From the NCBI GenBank assembly GCA_019307165.1, contig JAFDKD010000142.1:1-7008 (forward strand): DNA of 7,008 nucleotides, given 5' to 3'. The notes under the pieces are model-generated. The model had not been told where the DNA came from and did no database searches. It was given only the letters and a program-made list of their open reading frames with translations. This DNA comes from Deltaproteobacteria bacterium (GTDB taxonomy: Bacteria > Desulfobacterota > DSM-4660 > Desulfatiglandales > Desulfatiglandaceae). Shown piece by piece: positions 1 through 6,847 of the stretch (position 1 is the stretch's first letter; each line of letters opens with the position of its first letter). The position numbers and the translations under genes are program-made.

Positions 1-1
1 C

Positions 2-508
2 ATGTCTCAAATGAAGGAAGCAGAAAAAGTAAAGCACATTCTTTCGATCCTGGTGGAAAACCAGCCCGGTGTCTTATCCCGGGTTTCAGGCCTGTTCAGT
101 GCGCGCGGGTTCAACATCGAGAGCCTTTGCGTAGCGGAAACCATGGATCCGCTCATTTCCCGCATGACTGTGGTTACCACAGGGAACATGGCGGTTGTCG
201 AGCAGATCAAAAAGCAGCTGAACAAGCTGATCAACGTCATCAAGGTAATGGAATTTTCGAACACCCCGTTTGTTCAGCGGGAAATGGTCCTGATCAAGGT
301 AAAGGCCAGGCCCGAACACCGGGCCGAGATCCTGAGGATGGCGGACATCTTTCGATCCAAGGTGGTGGATGTCGGTTCCGAATATTATACCGTGGAGGTA
401 ACGGGCGACGAAGCAAAGGTGTCGGCGTTCCTGAAGCTCCTTAAGCCCATGGGCATCAAGGAGATCGCAAAAACAGGCGCGATCGCCCTTTCCAGAGAAA
501 ATAAATGA
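2..508 (+). CDS. ilvN: Acetolactate synthase small (regulatory) subunit IlvN/IlvH
   Basis: Regulatory subunit of acetohydroxyacid synthase, which makes 2-acetolactate or 2-aceto-2-hydroxybutyrate, the first common step of valine, leucine and isoleucine synthesis in the cytoplasm. The 168-residue product has the usual family length. An N-terminal ACT domain (about residues 11-85) carries VENQPGVLSRVSGLFSARG then FNIESL. N20, G23, S26 and N38 align with E. coli IlvH N11, G14, S17 and N29, positions known from valine-binding and feedback-resistance studies, so valine inhibition is likely kept (inference). Residues about 86-168 form the C-terminal ALS small-subunit domain (FVQREMVLIKVKA). The start is uncertain: ATG codons lie at 2 and 11 and the upstream sequence and RBS are outside the window. 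The catalytic gene ilvB is expected immediately to the left; ilvC follows after 30 nt, implying one operon. Confidence 0.95.
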   Translation: MSQMKEAEKVKHILSILVENQPGVLSRVSGLFSARGFNIESLCVAETMDPLISRMTVVTTGNMAVVEQIKKQLNKLINVIKVMEFSNTPFVQREMVLIKVKARPEHRAEILRMADIFRSKVVDVGSEYYTVEVTGDEAKVSAFLKLLKPMGIKEIAKTGAIALSRENK

Positions 509-525
509 CGGCTTCGTAAAAAGAA

Positions 526-531
526 AAGGAG
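526..531 (+). promoter_or_regulatory. Ribosome binding site of ilvC
   Basis: AAGGAG, a near-perfect anti-16S match, lies 7 nt before the ATG at 539. It supports that start and suggests efficient, independent translation of ilvC within the ilvN-ilvC transcript. Confidence 0.85.
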
Positions 532-538
532 AATCAAT

Positions 539-1588
539 ATGACAACAATCGATTTTGGCTGCGTGCGTGAGAACGTGATTACAGCGGATGAATTTACCAT
601 GGAAAAGGCGCGAAAGGTCCTGGCGGATGAAACCGTTGCGGTGATCGGCTACGGCGTGCAGGGTCCCGGTCAGGCCATGAACCTGAGAGACAACGGCATT
701 CGGGTCATTGTCGGGCAGCGGGAAGGAGGCGCATCATGGCAGCGGGCCCTTGAGGACGGCTTTGTGCCCGGCGAGACCCTTTTTCCCATCCGGGAAGCGG
801 CGGAAAAAGCCTCGATCATCCAGTTTCTCATTTCGGACGCCGGCCAGGTTTCCACCTGGCCGGAAATCAAGTCATGCCTGAATGACGGGGACGCCCTTTA
901 CTTCTCTCACGGCTTTGCCGTCACCTACCGGGGCCAGACCGGCGTGGTCCCGCCCGAAAACGTGGACGTCATCCTGGTGGCCCCCAAGGGGTCGGGCACC
1001 ACGGTCCGCCGCAATTTTCTCGCCGGGAGCGGCATCAATTCCAGTTACGCCGTGTTTCAGGATTATACGGGCCGAGCTGAGGAGAGGACCCTGGCCCTGG
1101 GCATCGGTATCGGGTCGGGATACCTGTTTCCGACCACCTTTGAAAAGGAAGTCTACAGCGATCTTACCGGGGAGCGGGGGGTGTTGATGGGATGTCTCGC
1201 CGGGGTCATGGAGGCGCAGTACGGAATCCTCAGAAAAAACGGGCACAGCCCCAGCGAGGCCTTTAACGAGACCGTGGAAGAACTCACCCAGAGCCTCATC
1301 CGTCTCGTGGCGGAAAACGGCATGGACTGGATGTACGCCAACTGCAGCACGACGGCACAGCGGGGGGCCCTTGACTGGCGTCATCGCTTCAGGGATGCGG
1401 TAGCGCCGCTCTTCGATGAGCTTTATGAGTCCGTTGTATCAGGGAAAGAGACCCGCATTGTTCTAGAGGCCAACAGCGCGCCCGATTACAGGGAGCGCCT
1501 CCATAAAGAACTGGACGAGATAAAGAACTCGGAAATGTGGCGAGCCGGAACGGCGGTCAGGCAGTTGAGGCCGGAAAACAGAGCATAG
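539..1588 (+). CDS. ilvC: Ketol-acid reductoisomerase (NADP+), class I length
   Basis: Converts 2-acetolactate to 2,3-dihydroxyisovalerate (and the isoleucine homologue) by Mg2+-dependent alkyl migration and NADPH reduction; cytoplasmic. The 349 residues match short class I enzymes (about 330-350), not the ~490-residue class II. Seen in the sequence: a Rossmann fingerprint GYGVQG at 37-42; a cofactor loop VGQREGGASW at 58-67 whose R61 and S66 suggest NADPH; catalytic K150 in APKGSGTTVRRNF; Mg2+ ligands D208 and E212 in SDLTGERG; the second acidic pair E244/E248 in FNETVEEL; and the substrate Ser in CSTTAQRG (S270). All key residues are present, so it should be active. The GPGQ variant of the fingerprint differs from the usual GSQGHAHA and, from memory, resembles Bacteroidetes and some deltaproteobacterial enzymes. 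It ends in TAG, five bases before a strong hairpin, and is probably the last gene of the operon. Confidence 0.96.
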   Translation: MTTIDFGCVRENVITADEFTMEKARKVLADETVAVIGYGVQGPGQAMNLRDNGIRVIVGQREGGASWQRALEDGFVPGETLFPIREAAEKASIIQFLISDAGQVSTWPEIKSCLNDGDALYFSHGFAVTYRGQTGVVPPENVDVILVAPKGSGTTVRRNFLAGSGINSSYAVFQDYTGRAEERTLALGIGIGSGYLFPTTFEKEVYSDLTGERGVLMGCLAGVMEAQYGILRKNGHSPSEAFNETVEELTQSLIRLVAENGMDWMYANCSTTAQRGALDWRHRFRDAVAPLFDELYESVVSGKETRIVLEANSAPDYRERLHKELDEIKNSEMWRAGTAVRQLRPENRA

Positions 1589-1592
1589 AATA

Positions 1593-1622
1593 AATTTCCA
1601 CCGAGCAAGCTCGGTGGAAATT
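1593..1622. terminator. Perfect 14-bp hairpin after ilvC, possible bidirectional terminator
   Basis: AATTTCCACCGAGC (1593-1606) and GCTCGGTGGAAATT (1609-1622) are exact reverse complements separated by AA, giving a 13-14 bp stem. It begins 5 nt after the ilvC stop and sits between convergent genes, the typical place for a terminator. On the + strand no clean U run follows the stem. On the - strand the stem runs into AAATTTATTC, which is more terminator-like. Transcript end or mRNA-stabilising hairpin are both possible; the structure itself is certain. Confidence 0.6.
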
Positions 1623-1623
1623 C

Positions 1624-1752
1624 ATGATGCTTGAGATGACGAAACAAGACCTGAATGCAGGCGCCGTAACCTACGATCCCTGGCTCACCGGCCCATTTGA
1701 AATAACCTTGCCACGCAACATGTTGCCCATTCACAGAGCCATTGGGGCCTGA
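1624..1752 (+). CDS. Unsupported small ORF, 42 codons
   Basis: An ATG-to-TGA ORF beginning MMLEMTKQDLNAGAVTYDPW and ending HRAIGA. I do not recognise it: no signal peptide, membrane segment or known motif is visible. The only possible RBS is the GGTGG in the right arm of the preceding hairpin, 6 nt before the ATG, which would be masked by that structure. It could be a chance ORF, a gene remnant or a small protein. It is listed because the convergent gap (1589-1920) holds nothing else coding that I can support. Confidence 0.15.
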   Translation: MMLEMTKQDLNAGAVTYDPWLTGPFEITLPRNMLPIHRAIGA

Positions 1753-1863
1753 TTTTACTTGCAGTATGTATGGCCGGACCGGTCTTCCGGATGGGCAGAA
1801 GGAGCAAGAGAATCGTTTAACCAGATAGTGTATAGTCGCGTAAATGTTACTTTGATCGAGACA

Positions 1864-1889
1864 AGGCAGCAGCGGAAATGCCGCTGCCT
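1864..1889 (-). terminator. Imperfect hairpin downstream of the HD-GYP gene, possible terminator
   Basis: CAGCGG (1870-1875) pairs with CCGCTG (1881-1886) around the loop AAATG, and AGG (1864-1866) pairs with CCT (1887-1889) across a CAG bulge. It lies about 30 nt past the stop of the - strand sensor gene. It lacks a long T tract on either strand, so terminator function is an inference from position. Confidence 0.35.
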
Positions 1890-1920
1890 ATTTGCCGGGA
1901 TGGCCAACGCAATTCGCTAA

Positions 1921-4881
1921 TCAGGCATTCAGATATTGCGCGATATCCACGTCATCGATCTGATCCGGCTTTAAAAAATGCTTCGCATATTCCACGTAGA
2001 CACCTGAGGTCAGGAACAGGTCAAAGAGTTCCGGGTCGATGTGGTTCTCTTTTTTCATGAAACCCATGATCCGGATGGCTTCGCTGAGCTTTTTGGCCTT
2101 CTTGTAAGGCCGATCGGCCGCGGTCAGCGCCTCAAAAATATCGGCAATGGCCATTATCCGGGCCGTCACCGGCATGTCATCCCGCTTCAAGCCTCTCGGG
2201 TAACCGGTGCCGTCCATTTTTTCATGGTGCCCGCCCGCAAGAGCAGGCACATGGCGCAAGTGCTTGGGGTAGGGCAGCTTCTCCAGCATGATGATGGTCT
2301 GCACGATGTGATCGTTGATTTTGTACCGCTCTTCGTCCGTAAGTGTGCCGCGCTGGATGGAGAGGTTATATGACTCGTCCCGATTGAACAGGTGCTCCGG
2401 CATCTCCATCTTAAAGCCCCAGGGGTTGTCCGGGGAAATTTGATCGGTCGGTCGCCGGTAAATGATGTGTTCCTCCCTTCCTGCCAGAAGCCTTTCCTCC
2501 ACGGGCAATTCGGGGGCCGGCGACCGTTCCTTGCGTTTCTTCTCTTCCCACGAAATTCCCAAACGGTCGTCCAATGTGCGCATCCAGGTCCTTTCGGCGA
2601 TTTTATGAAGCCGTTCAACGCGTTCGGGCGACATGAATTCACCGCCTTCGTTGCACTCGGCTATAAAGGCAAATTCTTGGTCCAGTTGTTGCCATTGGTT
2701 TTCCAATTGCGAGCGAAGCGTTTCACGGTCTCGGCCGTCGGCAACCTTTCGCCAATAGCAGACCTCTGCATCGCGCTTGAGTACTTCAAAGCGCATGCGC
2801 ACCTCGTGAATGCGATCATAAATGGTTTCCAGTTTGGTGGCCTTGTCCACCACATATTCGGGCGTTGTGACCTTGCCGCAGTCATGCATCCAGCCGGCAA
2901 TGTGCAGGGCCTCCCACTCCTCCTCGGTGAGGTCAAAATCCTTAAAGGGCGGCGTCCGGCTTTCACATGCTGCGCGGGCCAGCATCTTGGTGAGCTGGGG
3001 GACGCGCTGGCAGTGCGCCCCCGTATAAGGGGACTTGGCGTCGATGGCCCCGGCAATAAGCTTGATAAATGACTCCAGCATGGCCTTCTGCATTTTCAGC
3101 AGCTGGTGGGTTTCCATGGACACGGCTGCAAAACCGGAGAGCGCTTCAACATAGGCAATATGTTCCCGTCCCATTTCGGACGATCCGGCGCCATTCAGAG
3201 CCGCAAACAGCAAGCAGAGGCACCCGGTAACCTCTCCCTGCCGGTTTTGCAGCGGAATCCCTATGACGCGGACCTGCCGAGCGGCCAATGCGTCAAAAAT
3301 GACGGAAAACGCGGCCTCCTGTTTTCCCCCGTCATGTTCAAGGGTAAACACATCCGTCCTGCCTTTGCGAACCACCTGAACCACCGGGTTTTCCACCCCC
3401 TCGGTGTCCATCTGAAATGTCGGCAGGGAGGCGGCCATATTCTCACCGCCCGCCCGCGTTGTTCGGAAACAGCCCGGCCTCAGTTCGACTTCGTCGTCGC
3501 CGACCAGATATACCAGGGCTCCGTCCGCTTCGCCGGCCTTCATGGTTTCTTCAGCCACTCGGCCCAGCAGTCGGTCAAAGTCCTGCTCTCCGGCAAGGGA
3601 CGTGATCAGATCGAGAAAGCGGCTGATTGTGCGCTTCATGCCGTCCATGGAGAAGGCCAGTTCGTCGATCTCCTTGACAAAGGACGTTGTTTTAATGGGT
3701 TCCCTGAAATCAAAGTTGCGAATGGTATCGGTTTCGCCGGCAAGACGTCGCAGGGGTCTGGAGATACGGCCGGCCAGCAGCCAGGTAATGGGCAGGGTGA
3801 GGAGGATGATGCAGATGGTGATCAGCGCGGTCTTACGCATCATTGCCACGGCTTCTGACAGGAGTTCATTTTCCGGAGCGGCCATGGCCAGAACCACCTG
3901 CGTGTCCGCTATTCTCACCGCTTTGCGGACTGCACCCACCCACTGCCGCCCCTGGAAATGGAAGCTGGCCCGCATCGGCTGAAGCCCGGTCACACGAGCC
4001 AATTCCTTGAGGACAGGACTTCCAAGGTTGGCGATTTGCGCCATTTTTGCCTTGCCTTTTTCGTCGATATCCGTCACCAGCCGGTCGGTTTTTCGATACG
4101 CCAGCACGTTTCCGTCTGCGCTGACCAGCACCAGTTCGGACGAGGGGGATAATTCATAACGCTTCAAGGTATGCGACAACTGTTCCAGTGTGATATCGCA
4201 TGCAACAACGCACCTTTTGTCGGGCGATCGCCTCGCCACGGTGATGCCGACCTTGCGAACGGTGTAGTAGAGATAGGGTTTGGTGGAAATACGCCCGCTG
4301 TTGACCATTGCACGCATATACCAAGGCCTTTGCCGCGGGTCGAACTCGCTCTCGCCCATCTCCCGCCGCTCCAGTTCCCTGAGATCGGCGTCAAAGTATA
4401 GCCGGCGCTGGGACCGGGTCCCAGACTCGTTGATTGCGGTTTGGCTTGCTACAAACCTGGCGCCTTCCGGGGGCTGATAATACTCGCGCATGAGGACGGA
4501 GTTCAGGGGACGGACCATGAAAAACGCCCCAGTGTCGTAACCCACATAAAGCCCCGAAAGCTCCGGCTGTGTATTCAGGGCCTCGCGAAAAAACGGCAGC
4601 GTGTCGAGCAACTCATCCGGCGTGTGCGCATTTGTCAAGGGTGACACCGACAACAAGTCAATGATGCCGGCTACCGGTGCATAGCTCTTTTGAAAATCGG
4701 CCTTGACCTCCCGGCTTATCCAATCGAACAACTCTTCGGAGGCTGACAGGAGAAGCTGTTTGTTTTTCCTGTAATTGACCCATCCGAGGACCGTGCCAAC
4801 CACTGCAATTAAAAGGATGAACAGGGTTGCGATCTGAATATGGAGCGGGTACCGACGACGCCGTTTTCTCTTGGTGGTCAT
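1921..4881 (-). CDS. Membrane-bound Cache-HAMP-GAF-HD-GYP sensor, predicted cyclic di-GMP phosphodiesterase
   Basis: The 986-residue protein has a basic N-terminus (KRKRRRR), TM1 at about 15-35, a periplasmic double-Cache sensor at about 40-340 with the signature DPRQRPWY (181-188) and KPYLYY (201-206), TM2 at about 350-370, a HAMP linker at about 371-424 (GRISRPLRRLAG), a GAF-like domain at about 430-593 and a C-terminal HD-GYP domain at about 600-986. HD-GYP proteins hydrolyse cyclic di-GMP using a bi- or trinuclear metal site. Visible residues are H623 (YTGAHCQRV), H666-D667 and K670 (WMHDCGK), H858 (NDHIVQT), H885-H886, the HHEKMDGTGYP signature (885-895) and D914 (ADIFEALTAADRPYK). The catalytic set is therefore complete. 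About 170 residues (674-845) separate the HD motif from the GYP half, where typical domains have about 15. No receiver or GGDEF domain is present. The start is supported by an RBS and promoter. It is likely single-gene; ligand and output are unknown. Confidence 0.93.
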   Translation of the reverse strand: MTTKRKRRRRYPLHIQIATLFILLIAVVGTVLGWVNYRKNKQLLLSASEELFDWISREVKADFQKSYAPVAGIIDLLSVSPLTNAHTPDELLDTLPFFREALNTQPELSGLYVGYDTGAFFMVRPLNSVLMREYYQPPEGARFVASQTAINESGTRSQRRLYFDADLRELERREMGESEFDPRQRPWYMRAMVNSGRISTKPYLYYTVRKVGITVARRSPDKRCVVACDITLEQLSHTLKRYELSPSSELVLVSADGNVLAYRKTDRLVTDIDEKGKAKMAQIANLGSPVLKELARVTGLQPMRASFHFQGRQWVGAVRKAVRIADTQVVLAMAAPENELLSEAVAMMRKTALITICIILLTLPITWLLAGRISRPLRRLAGETDTIRNFDFREPIKTTSFVKEIDELAFSMDGMKRTISRFLDLITSLAGEQDFDRLLGRVAEETMKAGEADGALVYLVGDDEVELRPGCFRTTRAGGENMAASLPTFQMDTEGVENPVVQVVRKGRTDVFTLEHDGGKQEAAFSVIFDALAARQVRVIGIPLQNRQGEVTGCLCLLFAALNGAGSSEMGREHIAYVEALSGFAAVSMETHQLLKMQKAMLESFIKLIAGAIDAKSPYTGAHCQRVPQLTKMLARAACESRTPPFKDFDLTEEEWEALHIAGWMHDCGKVTTPEYVVDKATKLETIYDRIHEVRMRFEVLKRDAEVCYWRKVADGRDRETLRSQLENQWQQLDQEFAFIAECNEGGEFMSPERVERLHKIAERTWMRTLDDRLGISWEEKKRKERSPAPELPVEERLLAGREEHIIYRRPTDQISPDNPWGFKMEMPEHLFNRDESYNLSIQRGTLTDEERYKINDHIVQTIIMLEKLPYPKHLRHVPALAGGHHEKMDGTGYPRGLKRDDMPVTARIMAIADIFEALTAADRPYKKAKKLSEAIRIMGFMKKENHIDPELFDLFLTSGVYVEYAKHFLKPDQIDDVDIAQYLNA

Positions 4882-4887
4882 GGCAAA

Positions 4888-4893
4888 CCCCCT
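4888..4893 (-). promoter_or_regulatory. Ribosome binding site of the HD-GYP sensor gene
   Basis: Read on the - strand this is AGGGGG, 6 nt before the ATG at 4881-4879. It supports that start, which also places the basic N-terminus directly before TM1. Confidence 0.65.
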
Positions 4894-4928
4894 GAAAAGC
4901 TTGTTGAGAGTAGATGCTCATAGGATTT

Positions 4929-4956
4929 GTTATCCTCAGGGTCATCCGCTTGTCAA
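4929..4956 (-). promoter_or_regulatory. Sigma70-like promoter of the HD-GYP sensor gene
   Basis: On the - strand a perfect -35 box TTGACA (4956-4951) is followed after 16 nt by GATAAC (4934-4929), a 4/6 match to the -10 consensus. Transcription would start near 4922, giving a leader of about 40 nt before the ATG at 4881. The location, just upstream of a gene with a good RBS, makes it plausible; no operator is evident. Confidence 0.5.
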
Positions 4957-4961
4957 TTCAT

Positions 4962-5343
4962 TTGGATGGCTTTTTGCCGGAGTCCTGCAGCTATCACCGG
5001 GTCCACATGGGCTTGCCGGCCAATATCAGAGACGGCGTTCCTGTGAGGGAGGATATGCAGCTTCCCATTCCGGATGTTATGTTTACGGCCCCTCTCTGCC
5101 CTGAAATGGCTCACCTCGCTGATTCCGTTTACCGAAGATTTGGGGGTGCCCGTGGTGAGTATGCATTGCCCGACACCCTATCGAGAGGCCGATATACCGC
5201 GTCATACTGACTGGATGGAAAGGGAGTTGAGGGAGGTGATCGTTCCCGCCCTTGAAAAGGTCTGTAATCGTCCATTTGACTATGAACGATTACGAGAGGT
5301 CTTGGCCAATTTGAAGAAAGTGGCCCTCATACGCAATGAGTGA
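4962..5343 (+). pseudogene. Remnant of a benzoyl-CoA reductase / 2-hydroxyglutaryl-CoA dehydratase subunit (BcrC/BadD/HgdB family)
   Basis: Intact members are [4Fe-4S] subunits that reduce or dehydrate acyl-CoA esters in anaerobes, with electrons from an ATP-driven activator. The first part reads in the frame of 4962 (LDGFLPESCSYHRVHMGLP, later LPIPDVMFTAPLCPEMAHLA and DSVYRRFG). At the G5 run 5142-5146 the similarity moves to the next frame (GVPVVSMHCPTPYREADIPR, WMERELREVIVPALEKV, then RPFDYERLREVLANLKKVAL). Removing one G restores one continuous reading: RRFG-VPVVS. The reading ends in TGA at 5341, but the same frame continues WEFFKMKPNP, resembling the family's tail, so the TGA looks like a nonsense mutation. 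The N-terminal part, start codon and RBS are missing. Two candidate cluster cysteines remain (codons 4986-4988 and 5097-5099). The family call rests on pattern memory; the exact subunit and substrate cannot be assigned. It is surely non-functional as read. Confidence 0.75.
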
Positions 5344-5384
5344 TGGGAATTTTTCAAGATGAAACCTAATCCTGAAAATGACAA

Positions 5385-5422
5385 GCCGAATCTGAAACTG
5401 AAGCTCATTTTTGTGATTCGGG
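5385..5422 (-). terminator. Inverted repeat at the 3' end of the efflux gene, weak terminator candidate
   Basis: CCGAATC (5386-5392) and GATTCGG (5415-5421) are exact reverse complements around a 22-nt spacer that contains the stop codon of the - strand gene. On the - strand a moderately T-rich stretch (TTGTCATTTTC) follows. The long loop makes an intrinsic terminator doubtful; only the repeat itself is certain. Confidence 0.25.
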
Positions 5423-6847
5423 CTCCATGGGCGACCATCCGCCGCCCAGGGCCTTGTAAAGCGAGATCAACCGCGAGGTCACTGCGCCTTCGCTGACGGC
5501 AAGCTGGTCCTGAAAGGTGAGCAGAAAGCGCTGGGCGTCCAGCACGCTTTCAAAGCTGGTGAGACCGGCCAGGTAGAGGTCCTGGGAAAGCCCCTCCGCT
5601 TCATTGGCCGCGGTCACCGCTTTTCGCAGGCTTTGTCGCCGCTGCTGCTCCTTGGCGTAACCCGTGAGCGCGTTTTCCACCTCTTCCAGGGCATTCAGCA
5701 CCGTGGCTTCATAGGCCAGCAGGGCTTCGTCGTGGACCGCGGTTTGGGCTTCGATATTTTGCCTGATGGCCCCGGCGTCGAAAAGGTTCCAGGAAACCGA
5801 CGGCAGAAATGCCCAGAACAGGCTGCCGCTTTTTAAAAATTTTCCGGCATGGGCCGCTTCCAGCCCGATGGACCCGTCCAGGCGGAACTTGGGGTACAGG
5901 TCCGCGACCGCCACCCCCACCCGCGCGCTTTGAGCCGCGAGCCGCCGCTCGGCAAGGCGGATATCCGGGCGCCGCCGCAGGGCCTCGGCCGGCACCCCTA
6001 TCGCCACTGACGGCGGCGGTACGGGCACGGGTTTGGGCTCGACCAGGCGGGCTTGGGCCCAGCCGGGGGCATATCCCAGGAGAACCGCCAGGCGGTTCAT
6101 GGCCGCGGCAAGGCCGCTTTCAAGCACGGGGATCTTGGACCGCGTCCCCTCCAGGTTGTATCGGGCCTGTTCCAGGACCAATTTGCTGCTCAGCCCAGCC
6201 TCGTTGCGGGAGCGAATGATGCCGTACGTCTTTTCCTGGGAACCCAGATTGGCCCGGGCAACACCCAGGCGCGCCTGATAGGTGCGCACATCCACGTAGT
6301 TCAGGGCCACTTCCGCCACCAGCGACACCAGCACGTCCCGCAGGTCCGCCCGGCTGGCTTGCAGGTCCGCTTCCGCTGCCTCCACGGCGCGCCGAGTCCC
6401 TCCGAAAACGTCGATTTCCCAACCCGCATCAAAGCCCGCGGCATACAACCGGTCCACGGTCCCGTCGCCCCCTCTCGATTCGCTGTCGCGGCCGACCAGG
6501 GCCAGCCCCCCCGCGTCAACGGCGGGGAAAAAAGCGGCCCGGCTTACGCCCCGAAGCGCGCGGGACCGCCGTACACGAGCCTGGGCCTGCTTTATCTCCA
6601 GGTTGTTGTTTTCCGCCTGCTCGACGAGGCCGGTGAGTACGGGGTCACCCAGGGTATCCCACCACTGGGCCAGGGTGGCATCTTCGGTCGATCCGGAGTT
6701 GATACCCTTTTGGGTGTCGGTATGCCATGCAGGCGGGACCGAGGCTTCCGGCGGCGTATAGTCAGGGCCCACTGCGGCGCAGGCGGCCAGCATGACCGCG
6801 CAAAAGACGCCGGGCAATCCCGCCCATATGTGGTTCCATCGCGTCAA
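5405..6847 (-). CDS. NodT/OprM-type outer-membrane factor lipoprotein (RND-type efflux channel)
   Basis: A TolC-like trimeric channel that lets tripartite pumps expel drugs, metals or other solutes across the outer membrane. From the chosen TTG start the product is 480 residues, beginning MTRWNHIWAGLPGVFCAVM then LAAC: a short lipoprotein signal with acylated Cys at 23. It continues VGPDYTPPEASVP, the opening typical of NodT-family lipoproteins. WW at 62-63, WEIDVFGGTRRAVEAAEADL from 143, the inter-repeat LRRRPDIRLAERRLAAQSAR from 290, PSVSWNLFDAG (349-359) and the terminal ALGGGW (466-471) match the two outer-membrane efflux repeats of the family. The same frame is open upstream to a TTG at 6938-6940, but that would bury the signal peptide about 31 residues inside. 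GGAGAG precedes the chosen TTG. No adaptor or pump gene is in the window; in such operons the channel is often last, so partners may lie to the right. Substrate unknown. Confidence 0.92.
   Translation of the reverse strand: MTRWNHIWAGLPGVFCAVMLAACAAVGPDYTPPEASVPPAWHTDTQKGINSGSTEDATLAQWWDTLGDPVLTGLVEQAENNNLEIKQAQARVRRSRALRGVSRAAFFPAVDAGGLALVGRDSESRGGDGTVDRLYAAGFDAGWEIDVFGGTRRAVEAAEADLQASRADLRDVLVSLVAEVALNYVDVRTYQARLGVARANLGSQEKTYGIIRSRNEAGLSSKLVLEQARYNLEGTRSKIPVLESGLAAAMNRLAVLLGYAPGWAQARLVEPKPVPVPPPSVAIGVPAEALRRRPDIRLAERRLAAQSARVGVAVADLYPKFRLDGSIGLEAAHAGKFLKSGSLFWAFLPSVSWNLFDAGAIRQNIEAQTAVHDEALLAYEATVLNALEEVENALTGYAKEQQRRQSLRKAVTAANEAEGLSQDLYLAGLTSFESVLDAQRFLLTFQDQLAVSEGAVTSRLISLYKALGGGWSPMEPESQK

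Noticed and set aside
872..1384. A 170-codon open frame on the - strand inside ilvC
   Set aside because: ilvC is certain from its catalytic residues across this stretch; the antisense translation shows no family features.
1774..1790. Short inverted repeat CCGGA...TCCGG in the gap after ilvC
   Set aside because: Only 5 bp with a 7-nt loop and no T tract; expected by chance in GC-rich sequence.
3106..3858. A 250-codon open frame on the + strand opposite the sensor gene
   Set aside because: It lies entirely antisense to the well-supported Cache/HAMP/GAF/HD-GYP coding sequence. Its translation has no recognisable domain and its composition is typical of a shadow frame in GC-rich DNA.
5341..5343. 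TGA as a selenocysteine codon in an active dehydratase-type protein
   Set aside because: The gene lacks its N-terminal part and start signals and carries a frameshift, and no SECIS-like hairpin is apparent directly downstream. A nonsense mutation in a decaying gene is simpler.
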